Origin: Acidobacteriota bacterium
GTDB taxonomy: Bacteria > Acidobacteriota > Terriglobia > Terriglobales > Acidobacteriaceae
Length of the DNA: 33,724 nucleotides
Direction of reading: 5' to 3'
Assembly: GCA_003224755.1 (NCBI GenBank)
Contig: QHZR01000083.1
Location: 1 to 33,724, forward strand
In this document: piece by piece, positions 7,671 to 15,883 of the stretch
Layout: every line of letters starts with the position of its first letter
Position numbering within the stretch: position 1 is the stretch's first letter
Notes under the pieces: generated by a model
Told to the model about the DNA's origin: nothing
Database searches by the model: none
What the model saw: only the letters and a program-made list of their open reading frames with translations
Made by a program: the position numbers and the translations under genes

Positions 7671-8828
7671 GTGACTTCATCGCGACAATCCGATGAGCTT
7701 TTCCTTCGGCGTGCTCTGGAACTCGCTCAAAACAGCTTCGGCCAGGCGTCCCCGAACCCGAACGTAGGTGCTGTGTTAGTGCACAGCGACCAGATCATCG
7801 GCGAAGGCTTCCACACCTACGACGGCCTGAAGCACGCGGAGATACTTGCGATCGAGCAGGCTCGCGACAAGGCGCGCGGCGCAATCCTCTACATCAACCT
7901 GGAGCCGTGCTCACACCATGGACGTACGGGGCCGTGCACAGAAGCTTTGATCGCCGCCGGAATAAGGCGCGTTGTTGCCTGCACGGCCGATCCCAATCCG
8001 ACCGTCAGCGGTCGCGGCTTTGCGCGCTTGCGCCAGGCCGGGGTGCAGGTGGCATCAGGCATTCTGGAGGAAGAGGCGCGTCCGCTGAACGATGCATTTG
8101 CGAAATACATTCGATATCGTCTTCCCCTTGTGACTCTAAAAGCCGGAATGACCTTGGACGGCAAGATCGCTCCGCCGCCAGAAGACCTGCCCGCGGAACT
8201 AGACGTCGGCGGCCCGACCGGCGGATGGATTACCAGTGACGAAGCTAGAGCGCACGTGCAGCAGTTGCGGCATCAGCACGATGCAATTCTAGTCGGTGTC
8301 GGCACCGTCATCGCAGATAATCCTTTACTCACCGACCGCAGCGGTCTTCCGCGGCGGAGGCCCCTTCTGCGGGTAATCGTCGATTCCCACCTACGCATGC
8401 CACTCGATTCACGTGTCGCGCAGACCGCCAAAAACGATGTTCTGGTGTTCTGTTCTTTCGCGGAAGAAAAGAAAAAGCAGAATCTACGCGACCATGGAAT
8501 CGAAGTCGAACAGGTCGCGCCAGCAGGAGCGGATGGGCGCCCAGACTTGCAGGCCATCTGCCGGCGCCTGGCAGAACGGGAAATTACCAGCATCATGATT
8601 GAAGGTGGAGCGCTGGTGAATTGGACGGCGCTGGAATCCCGCGTAGCAGATAAAGTCTTTCTATACTATGCGCCCAGAATCTTAGCCGGGACAGGTTCCG
8701 TGCCCTTCGCCGCCGGCCCAGGGTTTCGCAAAATGAGCGAGGCTGCACATCTCAAGGGCTTCCGGCTGCACCGCTTCGGAGAAGATTTCGCAGTCGAGGG
8801 ATACTTGCGCGATCCTTACCTTGATTGA
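7671..8828 (+). CDS. ribD: Bifunctional riboflavin biosynthesis protein RibD (deaminase/reductase)
   Basis: Catalyses two successive steps of riboflavin synthesis: deamination of the diaminopyrimidinone and NADPH-dependent reduction of the ribosyl chain. The N-terminal deaminase domain has the zinc site H55-A-E57 and PCSHHGRTGPC at 79-89. The C-terminal reductase domain, from about 155, shows VTLKAGMTLDGKIA, ITSDEAR and the nucleotide-binding SIMIEGGALVNW. The 385-residue length is normal for the fused enzyme. The start is GTG 7671; an aggaaggg lies somewhat far upstream (about 15 bases). The riboflavin synthase gene is not adjacent but at 22794 on the other strand. Confidence 0.95.
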   Translation: MTSSRQSDELFLRRALELAQNSFGQASPNPNVGAVLVHSDQIIGEGFHTYDGLKHAEILAIEQARDKARGAILYINLEPCSHHGRTGPCTEALIAAGIRRVVACTADPNPTVSGRGFARLRQAGVQVASGILEEEARPLNDAFAKYIRYRLPLVTLKAGMTLDGKIAPPPEDLPAELDVGGPTGGWITSDEARAHVQQLRHQHDAILVGVGTVIADNPLLTDRSGLPRRRPLLRVIVDSHLRMPLDSRVAQTAKNDVLVFCSFAEEKKKQNLRDHGIEVEQVAPAGADGRPDLQAICRRLAEREITSIMIEGGALVNWTALESRVADKVFLYYAPRILAGTGSVPFAAGPGFRKMSEAAHLKGFRLHRFGEDFAVEGYLRDPYLD

Positions 8829-8843
8829 ACTTTTTTCCGAAAC

Positions 8844-9440
8844 TTACTTTTCATTGCGGATGAACTGTCCCGTACTGGCGTCCACGTCGCCGACTAATTT
8901 GGCATCATTGCGGCCGGTCCCATAAATCACGTGCCACACCAGGTTGTTTCCGCTGCGGTTCCAATCCAGAAAGTAAGCAACGGGCGTATCGGCACTGCCC
9001 TGGAGCACCTTTTCCCCGCCATGCTTCTGCGCGACATCAAACGCCTGGTCAGAATCCACTTTCAGGAACGCGATGTCAAAAGCGTTACCCGGCATGTACG
9101 AATCCTGCGTGCCGGGCGTCACGCCGCGGGAAGAATCCTGGGATTCAACTCCCGACCAAACGTATGTCCGCGAACTGCTTTGGGCTGCCGACGCGAACGC
9201 TGCGCGCCACAGCGTCGCCTTCCCGTCCTTGCCTTTGCTCTCGGCGTTTGGCTGGGATTGAAGCTGATAAGGACGCGCGTCAGGTGCCCAGCCCCGTGCC
9301 GAGACAAAAAGCTGCTGGAAAGCACTTCGCCCCGTCAGAAGTTCCGGCGGCTTGGGTTTGGCTTCCTCCGATGGATTGGGTCCCGATGTGCACCCCGTAA
9401 CTACGGCCAGAGACATAAGAATCAGCGCGAGCCGTTTCAT
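8844..9440 (-). CDS. Predicted lipoprotein of unknown function
   Basis: A 198-residue protein with a lipoprotein signal, MKRLALILMSLAVVTGCTSG; the lipobox VTGC puts the modified cysteine at residue 17. After a Pro/Lys-rich linker there is one domain of about 150 residues with QQLFVSARGWAPDARPYQLQ and a C-terminal part ending GDVDASTGQFIRNEK. I do not recognise the family. The start at 9440 is chosen over an upstream in-frame ATG at 9491 because aaaggg lies just before it and the signal peptide begins there. The gene is convergent with ribD (15 bases between stops) and divergent from the DinB-like gene. Confidence 0.75.
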   Translation of the reverse strand: MKRLALILMSLAVVTGCTSGPNPSEEAKPKPPELLTGRSAFQQLFVSARGWAPDARPYQLQSQPNAESKGKDGKATLWRAAFASAAQSSSRTYVWSGVESQDSSRGVTPGTQDSYMPGNAFDIAFLKVDSDQAFDVAQKHGGEKVLQGSADTPVAYFLDWNRSGNNLVWHVIYGTGRNDAKLVGDVDASTGQFIRNEK

Positions 9441-9506
9441 CAAAACCCTTTCGTGAAAAGAAATTTTGCGACCGGGAGTATCTGGCGACATTCTACTAAA
9501 TCAACA

Positions 9507-10007
9507 ATGAATGCCAACCTGGAGCCACTCCGCGCCGCAATTGCCGAAGCAATTCACGGCATGACCGTAGAAGACCTTTCACGCCATCCCGAAGGCAAGT
9601 GGTGTGCAGCGGAAATTCTCGATCATCTGAATCTTACTTATATCGGCACAGTCAAAAATCTGGAACGCTGCCTCAGATCAGGTCAAACTGTCGCCAGCTC
9701 TGACCGAAGCACCAAGCGTTGGCAGCGGCTTGTTATTACCGGGCTAGGAATCTTCCCGCCAGGCCGGAAGTCGCCCGATCGCGTCCTCCCCCGCGGCACC
9801 CCGCCGCAACAGGTCACCGCCGAAATCGTGCAAAACTTGGCCCGCATGGAAGAAATAATCCGGGCATGCGAAGCGCGCTTTGGCACTACCAAGCCAATCG
9901 CGGATCACCCGGCACTTGGCCCGCTCACCGTTCCTGAATGGCGCAAATTTCATCTTGTGCACGGAAAGCACCACGCCAAACAGATTCTGCGCTTGAGGCA
10001 GAACTAA
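9507..10007 (+). CDS. DinB/YfiT-like four-helix metalloprotein
   Basis: A 166-residue protein with the layout of the DinB superfamily: four helices with histidines at metal-ligand positions. A first His lies in AEILDHLNLTY, and a C-terminal cluster is HLVHGKHHAKQI. Such proteins bind a divalent metal and include thiol-dependent transferases (bacillithiol or mycothiol S-transferases) as well as proteins of unknown role. Nothing here identifies the substrate. ATG 9507 gives a protein beginning at the first predicted helix (NLEPLRAAIAEAIHGM). A much longer in-frame ORF reaching back to 8931 is antisense to the lipoprotein gene and was not used. Confidence 0.72.
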   Translation: MNANLEPLRAAIAEAIHGMTVEDLSRHPEGKWCAAEILDHLNLTYIGTVKNLERCLRSGQTVASSDRSTKRWQRLVITGLGIFPPGRKSPDRVLPRGTPPQQVTAEIVQNLARMEEIIRACEARFGTTKPIADHPALGPLTVPEWRKFHLVHGKHHAKQILRLRQN

Positions 10008-10010
10008 CGC

Positions 10011-10658
10011 CTACTCTGCCGCCGAACTCGGTACGCCGTCTTTTCGCGCCTGCTCTTGCAACTCGTTCAGCTTTCCTTTTGCATCGTCGAGGATCTTCTG
10101 CTTGTCTGCAATCTGCTGTTTGTATTTCGCATCTTCCTCGTCGAATCCGCGAGGGTTTTGTATGGTTCTGGCAGTGCTCGAATTGAAGTCAGCTTGCTTG
10201 ACCTGACGCTCGCGCTGCAGCACGTCAAGTTCGCGCGACAACAAATCAACTTTGCCCTTCTGGTCGTCAATCTTTTGTTTCCAGTCATCAATTGCCTTTT
10301 TCCGGTCCTCGCTGGACTGGCCAGCCTTGACCTCGCTTGAGTTTTCCGCTGCCTTCGAAGAATCATCCTTGTGGTCGGGATCCTTCGTTGCCGTCGAGTC
10401 CTTGTCCTGGTCTTTGTTGTCCTTGTCCGCCGCAGCCTCGGTCGGAGCCGCGCCGACAACGCTCAATTTGGTATTATTCGGCAGATTGTCGTTGTCATAA
10501 GTCTTCGATGCCTTTCTAGACTCCGGCTTGGTCTTCTTCACCGCGCGCGCATAATCGCCCAGAGATGAGTTTTGTGCCTGCGCCGCCGCGCCCACGGCTG
10601 CAATCGCAATCCCCATCAGCATCACAAGAAAGAGGAGTCGTTTCATAGCTTGTTCCAT
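10011..10658 (-). CDS. Secreted charged coiled-coil protein
   Basis: A 215-residue exported protein. It has a signal peptide (KRLLFLVMLMGIAIAAVGAA, then AQAQ, with cleavage likely after an Ala), followed by a low-complexity segment rich in Asp, Lys, Ser and Ala (about 60-125). From about 125 to the end it is a continuous heptad-like coiled coil (DWKQKIDDQKGKVDLLSREL, LQRERQVKQADF, KQQIADKQKILDDAKGKLNE). No enzymatic motif is visible, and a periplasmic structural or spacer role is only a guess. The start at 10658 is preceded by ggagg with a 7-base spacer; a second ATG at 10646 is possible. It lies 28 bases downstream of the PAS gene and probably belongs to the same minus-strand operon. Confidence 0.7.
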   Translation of the reverse strand: MEQAMKRLLFLVMLMGIAIAAVGAAAQAQNSSLGDYARAVKKTKPESRKASKTYDNDNLPNNTKLSVVGAAPTEAAADKDNKDQDKDSTATKDPDHKDDSSKAAENSSEVKAGQSSEDRKKAIDDWKQKIDDQKGKVDLLSRELDVLQRERQVKQADFNSSTARTIQNPRGFDEEDAKYKQQIADKQKILDDAKGKLNELQEQARKDGVPSSAAE

Positions 10659-10686
10659 TGAGTTTGCCTCCATCGAACTACTTGAT

Positions 10687-11535
10687 CTAAGCGTGTGCAC
10701 CTTTCGCCTTTTCGTTTCCCGCCAAGAACTGCCCCACAACCTTTTCCAGGTTCCCGGCCTCAGCCGATATGTCACCAGCAAGACCTCGCGTGCCGCCATT
10801 GCCGTCAGCTTTCATCTGCTCCGCCCATTCGCGGATGGTCGAAAGCGAAGTGCGCACCTTCAGCACCAGTTCAGCCGATTCTTCAGCACGAATGAGTTGC
10901 GCTTGCCTCAAAGCAGCCGCTTCACCGCGATCCACGAAGACCGAAGCCAATCCTAGAATTTCTCCTCCCGGCATGCGCACCGGAATCAGCGTGACCTCAA
11001 GCGAGCGTTCTTCCCCGTTTGGAGTGGCATGCCACGTTTGAAAAACATCATCGTGCGGCTTGCCATGCAGTGCGTCGGCAAAAGCGTCCGTCACCTTGAT
11101 CTCGTTTCCACCCTCGGGAAAAGTCTTCGAGTCGTGGAAAATCTGCGCCACGCTCATTCCCATGGGCGACGCGAAGCCGAGAATTCGGCGCGCCGCTGCG
11201 TTCGCCTGCCGCACCAATCCGTGCGGTGCAACAAACATCATTCCGACCGGAAGATTAGCGATGATCGCCGCGGTGATGTGCTCAGAAGTCTTGCTGCGCC
11301 GGCGTTGTTGCTGCTGCTCGTTCTGCAAGGCAAACTTCTGCTGCTTCAATTGCTGAATTACCGTGTAGGCCTGCAGCGGCAGCGATTGTTTCGCGCCTGA
11401 CGTATCAGGCATTTCGCCGTCCACCATCCGGTGCCTCAGCATCCGCATGGCGACCGCTCCTACAACGAAAGCTGCCGCCGAACATAAGAACAGCGCTATC
11501 GCGCGAATAAAAAGGGGATTGGTCAGCAGCCTCAC
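10687..11535 (-). CDS. Membrane-anchored PAS protein with degenerate histidine-kinase dimerisation stub
   Basis: A 282-residue protein with an N-terminal transmembrane helix (FIRAIALFLCSAAAFVVGAV), a coiled linker (VIQQLKQQKFALQNEQQQQR) and a PAS domain at about 85-205 (ANLPVGMMFVAPHGLVRQAN, then an R-ILGFASPMGMS segment). A final helical region reads AEESAELVLKVRTSLSTIRE. That helix has the shape of a HisKA dimerisation helix (family pattern 'xxHExRNPLxxI'), but the phospho-accepting His is absent and no ATPase domain follows. The GTG start at 11535 overlaps the prepilin peptidase stop (GTGA), with ggagg five bases before it, so translation is coupled. An ORF extension upstream is antisense-frame noise inside the peptidase gene. 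A role in sensing linked to type IV pili or secretion is inference. Confidence 0.72.
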   Translation of the reverse strand: MRLLTNPLFIRAIALFLCSAAAFVVGAVAMRMLRHRMVDGEMPDTSGAKQSLPLQAYTVIQQLKQQKFALQNEQQQQRRRSKTSEHITAAIIANLPVGMMFVAPHGLVRQANAAARRILGFASPMGMSVAQIFHDSKTFPEGGNEIKVTDAFADALHGKPHDDVFQTWHATPNGEERSLEVTLIPVRMPGGEILGLASVFVDRGEAAALRQAQLIRAEESAELVLKVRTSLSTIREWAEQMKADGNGGTRGLAGDISAEAGNLEKVVGQFLAGNEKAKGAHA

Positions 11536-12455
11536 CCCAGCCTCCAATACCAGTGGAGAAACTGCTGACCAAAGAAAAACGCCACCAGCCCCATGCTGCC
11601 CAGGAAAACCCCGAACGGCATCTGATGGCGCCGCAACGCGACCATCGCGGAAGCCCAAGCGTTTCTCCGGGCGGCCGCCCCGGACTCGTGAAACACGTGC
11701 CTCCTGCGCTGCGTACGCTTGATCCAAACCGCGAAAACTGTCCACAGCCCAAAAAACGAGCCGGCAATCGAAGCCGCGAATATCGTCAGAATCGTCAGCC
11801 GCAGCCCCACAAACGACCCGATCATCGCCATCAGCTTCACATCGCCAAATCCCATTCCTTCCACGCCGCGCCAGCGCAGATAAACGACTCCCACTCCGTA
11901 CAAAAACGACGCCCCGGCTGCCGCGCCAAGCAGCGCGTCGAATAGCGAAAACAATCTCCAGGAAAGTTCAAAGCTGACCGGCAATTGAACCACTCCCGGC
12001 AGAACCAGCGAAAGCAGATCGCTCACCGGCACGAACAGGCTGAACATCAGACCCGCCGCCAGTCCGGTTAGGGTCAATTTGTCCGGAAGAAGATGGGTCT
12101 CAGCATCGGTAAATATCAGCCCTAGCAGCAGAAACCCAAACACCGCGCACTTCAGCATTGCCGGTATCAGCCCGAAATGCCAGTAACAGACCAGGAACAG
12201 ACCGCCAGTCAGGAGTTCTACCACCGCATATCTTGGTGTAATCTGTGCGGAACAGTTGCGACACTGACCGCGAAGCAGCACCCAGCTCAACACTGGAACG
12301 TTGTCATAGAACCGGATGGCTTTGCCGCAATTCGGGCAAGCCGAGCCTGGCCGGACCACTGACAGCCCGCGTGGCATCCGGTAAATGCACACGTTCAGGA
12401 AGCTGCCAAACGCCAGCCCCAGCGCGAATACTCCTCCGGCAATAACGGGATCCAC
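11532..12455 (-). CDS. pilD: Prepilin peptidase / N-methyltransferase (A24 family)
   Basis: An inner-membrane aspartyl protease that cleaves type IV prepilin or pseudopilin leader peptides and N-methylates the new N-terminus. The 307 residues contain the N-terminal GSFLNVCIYRMPRG, the cytoplasmic zinc loop with CPNC at 40-43 and CRNC at 65-68, and about eight membrane segments. The two catalytic aspartates are D117 (FTDAET) and D205 (GFGDVK). The start is GTG 12455 with ggagg four bases upstream. No pilin or pil assembly gene lies in the window, so this is a detached pilD. It is the first gene of a likely operon with the PAS protein and perhaps the coiled-coil protein. Confidence 0.93.
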   Translation of the reverse strand: MDPVIAGGVFALGLAFGSFLNVCIYRMPRGLSVVRPGSACPNCGKAIRFYDNVPVLSWVLLRGQCRNCSAQITPRYAVVELLTGGLFLVCYWHFGLIPAMLKCAVFGFLLLGLIFTDAETHLLPDKLTLTGLAAGLMFSLFVPVSDLLSLVLPGVVQLPVSFELSWRLFSLFDALLGAAAGASFLYGVGVVYLRWRGVEGMGFGDVKLMAMIGSFVGLRLTILTIFAASIAGSFFGLWTVFAVWIKRTQRRRHVFHESGAAARRNAWASAMVALRRHQMPFGVFLGSMGLVAFFFGQQFLHWYWRLG

Positions 12456-12776
12456 CCTGCCTCCAGCGACACCTTCGCCTCAAACCAGCAGGCGCAATTG
12501 GCCTGATTATATGTCGCAGGGGCCAGCGCTAATTAGGTACAAAGGTCATTGACCGAAAGGACAAGGGAAACTCTCTCATACAACAGGATTGGGGAGTTGT
12601 GGGTATGCTAAACGCAGGTCAACTTCTGGGTTGCTCGTGATTCGCCCGGAGCCTGCAGGATTGCAGGCCTAAAGCTAGCAGTGCGCTTGTCCAACGGTGG
12701 CTTCCAACGCGCTAGAGATTGACAGATCGAGAGATGCGGCGACGGGCTGCAATTGTTTTCGTTTCAGGACTTTCTC
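12456..12776. other. Intergenic region between the MoaD-like gene and pilD
   Basis: A gap of 321 bases upstream of pilD. On the minus strand a TATAAT at 12511-12506 could be the -10 box of pilD, but no good -35 was found. A tight inverted repeat gcctgca-ggat-tgcaggc spans 12651-12668 and may terminate the MoaD-side or antisense transcript. I see no convincing coding frame in this stretch. Confidence 0.35.
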
Positions 12777-13058
12777 TTAGCCGCCACTGATAGCCGGCAC
12801 GATCGAAATCTGAGATCCGTCTGAGATCGGACTCATAAGCCCGCCGGTATAGCGAATATCCTCGTTCCCAACGAAGATGTTGATGTGTTCCCGGATTTGT
12901 CCTTGCTCAGTTGCGATGCGATCTCGGACCCCAGGGTAAAGTACCCACAGTGTAGCCAACGCATCGGCAACTGTTGAGGGCGAGGCTTCTATTTCAACGC
13001 TGCTGTGCCCACCGGCGAATTCGCGCAAGGCACCAGGGATGTGAAAAGTCACCGACAC
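12777..13058 (-). CDS. MoaD/ThiS-family ubiquitin-like sulfur carrier protein
   Basis: A protein of 93-95 residues with the beta-grasp pattern of MoaD and ThiS: VTFHIPGALREFAGG, then SSVEIEASPSTVADALATLW, and a C-terminal strand SQISIVPAISGG ending exactly in Gly-Gly. In this family that tail is adenylated by a MoeB/ThiF-type E1 enzyme and thiocarboxylated to donate sulfur, for example to molybdopterin. No moaE, moeB or thiF lies in the window. The start at GTG 13058 is favoured because gagg, formed partly by the end of the kinase gene, lies five bases upstream. A GTG at 13064 overlaps the kinase stop as GTGA. The direct adjacency to the kinase-propeller gene implies joint translation and a shared function. 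Confidence 0.85.
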   Translation of the reverse strand: MSVTFHIPGALREFAGGHSSVEIEASPSTVADALATLWVLYPGVRDRIATEQGQIREHINIFVGNEDIRYTGGLMSPISDGSQISIVPAISGG

Positions 13059-13060
13059 GA

Positions 13061-15205
13061 TCACCTCTTACTCGGACGCGATTTGTAGGTGGCCGATTTG
13101 CTCGACTTGTCTGTAGACACCCGGCGGGATTTGCCGGTAACAGATTTCGTTCCGCCTGAAGTCGAGACCGGCGCTCTTCGCGACGTTGCAGTTGAATCGC
13201 CAGATGCCTGTTCGAAAACAGCACTCCGTACGCAAACAACTGATGGCAGCCCATCGAGAATCTTTTGCCAATTCTTGCCTTCATCCCGCGAGCCAAAGAT
13301 CTGGCCGCTCCGTGTACCAAAATAGATTCCCGGCGGGTCAATCGAATCCGCTGTCATGGCATCGCGCAAGACAGTCTCGTAAGCCTTTTTTTGCGGCAAG
13401 CCGCGCATGAGCGGTTCCCATGAGGCGCCACCGTTGCGCGTTCGATACACGCGCAAACGGCCATCGCATGCGCAGCGAAATTGGTCGGACTCAACCGGAA
13501 GGGCATACACCCAGTCCGGGTTTTTGGGGTGCACGATCAAGGCAAAACCAAAATCTGATGGCACGCCATTCGCGATGTCCACCCAGTTTTCGCCACCGTC
13601 ATCCGAGCGATACAGGCCCCAATGATTTTGCAAGAAAAGACGTTCGGGGCGAGCAGGATGCATTGCGATCTTGTGTACACACTGTCCAAACTCGGGATAT
13701 TTATTCGGCACGAACATAGCCCGAATGCCACGGTTTTGTGCTGTCCATGTGCGTCCGCCATTGTCGGTGCGGTAAACGCCGCCGGCTGAGATTGCGACGT
13801 ACATGCGCTGGCTGTTCGCCGGGTCGAGCAGGATTGTATGCAGCGCCAGCCCGCCGTTGCCTGGAACCCACCGGGGACGATGAGGATGATCAAACAGACC
13901 GCGCACGAGCGACCATGATTCCCCGCCATCCCGTGACTCAAACAGCGCGGCCGGCTCTACGCCACAGTAGAGAACGTCAGGTTCATCCGGGCGGCCGAGC
14001 GATATCTGCCAAATGTTCTTCAGGGAGAGACCGGTATCGGCTGGAAAACGAATGGCGGCCTCCTGTGGATTCGTCCAGCTCTTTCCGAAATCGTCGCTGG
14101 AACGCAGCATGGTCCCCCAGTAACTCTGAGTCGAAGCCCATATCCGATGTTGACCACAGCGGCCGTCGTAAGCCATCGCATAAATCGCATGCCCGTGGAA
14201 ATAGGGGCCACCCAGCTCCCAACGTGAGCGCTGAGCGTTCGAGCGTAGCAGGAATGCACCTTTAGTCGTTCCCACCAACAGAAGAAAATCTCCCTTCCGG
14301 ACATTGATGTGCTGGACGTTGTGCAAAACCGTAGTTTTGGGTGCGCTGCGATCGGCGTCAGGGGTAACGATGGCTCCGGACTGAACTGCTTCCAAAGCTG
14401 CCTGCACTTCGCCTGCGCGTTGATATCTCTGGGTTGGCTCTTTCGTCAGACAGCGTTGGATGATGGCCCACAGGCCAGGTGGTACTGGAGGACCAAGTGG
14501 CTTCGGCAGTTCGCGCATGATGGCCGAGCCCATATCAAAAGCGGTACGCCCTTCAAAGGGCAGACGTCCAGAAGCCGCCTCATAGAGGATCACTCCTAGG
14601 GCCCATAGATCGCTGCGGTAGTCGGCCACCTCGCCGCGCAAGACTTCAGGCGGCATATACGGCAGAGTGCCGCTCACACTCGATGCGCTATGCATCGTTT
14701 CAAGGGACCGAGTGGCGCCCTCGAAAACCTCACTGCCAACGCGCCTTGCCAGACCGAAATCCAGAACTTTTGCCAAACCATCGGGAGTGACAACAATATT
14801 CGCAGTCTTCAAGTCCCGATGAACGATGCCTTTGTCGTGAGCGCGACCGAGAGCGCTGGCGATCTGAATGCCATAACGGAGGACCGATTCCACCGGCAGT
14901 CCCCCGCCTTCGCTCATCGCGCGCAGGGACTTGCCTTCGACCAGTTCCATCACGATGTAGAGGTCGCCTTCAGTCTCTCCGACTTCGTAGATAGTGCAGA
15001 TGTTCGGGTGAGCAAGCGAGGAGGATGCCCGCGCTTCGTGCAGCAGACTCTGACTCGCCGATGCGTCCAGTCCGGCGCTTTTGTTCACGACTTTCACCGC
15101 CACGTCGCGATGCAACACCTCGTCGTGCGCGCGATAGACGGTTCCCATTCCTCCTTCGCCAATTTGCGCCACGACACGGCAATGACCGAGAACCTGGCCG
15201 ATCAC
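13061..15205 (-). CDS. Serine/threonine protein kinase fused to an Asp-box (BNR) beta-propeller
   Basis: A 714-residue fusion. Residues 6-275 are a complete Hanks-type kinase: GEGGMGTVYRA glycine loop at 16-26, catalytic Lys 38 (VAVKVV), HRDLKTAN at 129-136, DFGLAR at 149-154, and GTLPYMPPEVL after the activation loop. Residues from about 300 to 650 form a propeller with six Asp-box motifs S/R-x-D-x-G-x-x-W: SSDDFGKSW, SRDGGESW, RTDNGGRTW, RSDDGGENW, RTRNGGASW and SRDEGKNW. The last 40-50 residues are a basic Ser/Thr/Lys tail. No transmembrane helix separates kinase and propeller, unlike PknB-type receptors, so both are probably cytoplasmic. GTG 15205 is chosen because ggaaggga precedes it with good spacing; ATG 15229 is an alternative. 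Asp-box repeats occur in sialidases and sortilin-like proteins, but no sialidase active site is visible. Confidence 0.88.
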   Translation of the reverse strand: MIGQVLGHCRVVAQIGEGGMGTVYRAHDEVLHRDVAVKVVNKSAGLDASASQSLLHEARASSSLAHPNICTIYEVGETEGDLYIVMELVEGKSLRAMSEGGGLPVESVLRYGIQIASALGRAHDKGIVHRDLKTANIVVTPDGLAKVLDFGLARRVGSEVFEGATRSLETMHSASSVSGTLPYMPPEVLRGEVADYRSDLWALGVILYEAASGRLPFEGRTAFDMGSAIMRELPKPLGPPVPPGLWAIIQRCLTKEPTQRYQRAGEVQAALEAVQSGAIVTPDADRSAPKTTVLHNVQHINVRKGDFLLLVGTTKGAFLLRSNAQRSRWELGGPYFHGHAIYAMAYDGRCGQHRIWASTQSYWGTMLRSSDDFGKSWTNPQEAAIRFPADTGLSLKNIWQISLGRPDEPDVLYCGVEPAALFESRDGGESWSLVRGLFDHPHRPRWVPGNGGLALHTILLDPANSQRMYVAISAGGVYRTDNGGRTWTAQNRGIRAMFVPNKYPEFGQCVHKIAMHPARPERLFLQNHWGLYRSDDGGENWVDIANGVPSDFGFALIVHPKNPDWVYALPVESDQFRCACDGRLRVYRTRNGGASWEPLMRGLPQKKAYETVLRDAMTADSIDPPGIYFGTRSGQIFGSRDEGKNWQKILDGLPSVVCVRSAVFEQASGDSTATSRRAPVSTSGGTKSVTGKSRRVSTDKSSKSATYKSRPSKR

Positions 15206-15337
15206 AACACACTCCCTTCCCCGGCACATACTAGGCTGCGCTTCGGGCGTCCGTCAACGAACCCGCGCTTTTATGTGAGCGCCTGATGCACTTTCAAGAC
15301 GCACCGGGATATGGGATTGCTGGCGGTTTGTCGCTAG

Positions 15338-15371
15338 CCTTATCTTGGGATTACTTCAGGCTTGCCCGTCG
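15338..15371. repeat. Imperfect direct repeat, copy 1 (encodes a C-terminal tail on the minus strand)
   Basis: This 34-base stretch matches 15884-15917 at about 28 positions (ccttatcttgggattacttc against tcttaccttgggatcacttc, and so on). Read on the minus strand, both copies give T-G-x-P-E-V-I-P-R followed by TAA. Copy 1 reads TGKPEVIPR after QIEKPLA. The two copies flank the Ig-like fragment, so the stretch between them looks like debris of duplicated gene ends. A GC-rich imperfect inverted repeat (ggcacacgggacggc...gccggtttccgtgcc, about 15391-15441) lies between this copy and the Ig-like fragment. Confidence 0.6.
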
Positions 15372-15469
15372 CTAAAGGTTTTTCTATTTGGCACACGGGA
15401 CGGCTGCCGCCGCTTGCGGCTTAGGCCGGTTTCCGTGCCCCATGTGCTGCGACTCCCCGCAACGGGTTG

Positions 15470-15826
15470 CTAGGGCTTCACCATCTGAGTAAGGGATTTC
15501 GTGCTGCTGGCAAAAGTCGCGTCCCCGGGGTAAGTCGCTTTGATGACGTGACTGGCCACGCTCAGCGACGAAGTCGTATAGCTCGCGACACCTCCAGTGA
15601 GCGGCACGGATGCCAGTGTTGTAGTCCCATCAAAGAAGGTGACTAGGTCACCATCTGGAATCGCGCCGTACGTCGAGGTCACCGTCGCCGTAAACGTCAC
15701 CGATTGCCCGAAGTGTGACGGGTTGAGGCTTGAACTCAGTGCCGTTGTGGTTGGGTCCGCCGTCACCACCTGGTTTCGGCGACATAGTAAGTTGCGGTTC
15801 CAGACTAATTCGCGAAGAAATCGCAT
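15470..15826 (-). pseudogene. Remnant of a surface protein: single bacterial Ig-like repeat
   Basis: From about 15765 down to 15470 the minus strand encodes one Ig-like repeat of the Big_3 style. It begins TTTALSSSLNPSHFGQSVTF and continues TATVTSTYGAIPDGDLVTFF, then ends HVIKATYPGDATFASSTKSL-TQMVKP and TAG. Such domains usually occur as tandem repeats in very large exported adhesin-like proteins. Here there is no signal peptide, and the first 20 residues of the open frame (MRFLRELVWNRNLL...) bear no resemblance to the repeat. I read it as the 3' remnant of a degraded gene. It could be a short real ORF, but the flanking duplicated tails argue against that. Confidence 0.6.
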
Positions 15827-15883
15827 AGCAGCTCATAACCTGCAAAATCGGCACCTCAGTGGACAGTTAGTCCTCGTCGGCAA

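Noticed and set aside
8931-9506. N-terminal extension of the DinB-like gene
   Set aside because: It lies antisense to the lipoprotein gene; the conserved part begins at 9507.
13061-14300. Sialidase or glycosidase activity for the Asp-box propeller
   Set aside because: Asp-boxes are structural and no sialidase catalytic triad (Arg cluster, Tyr/Glu pair) could be identified.
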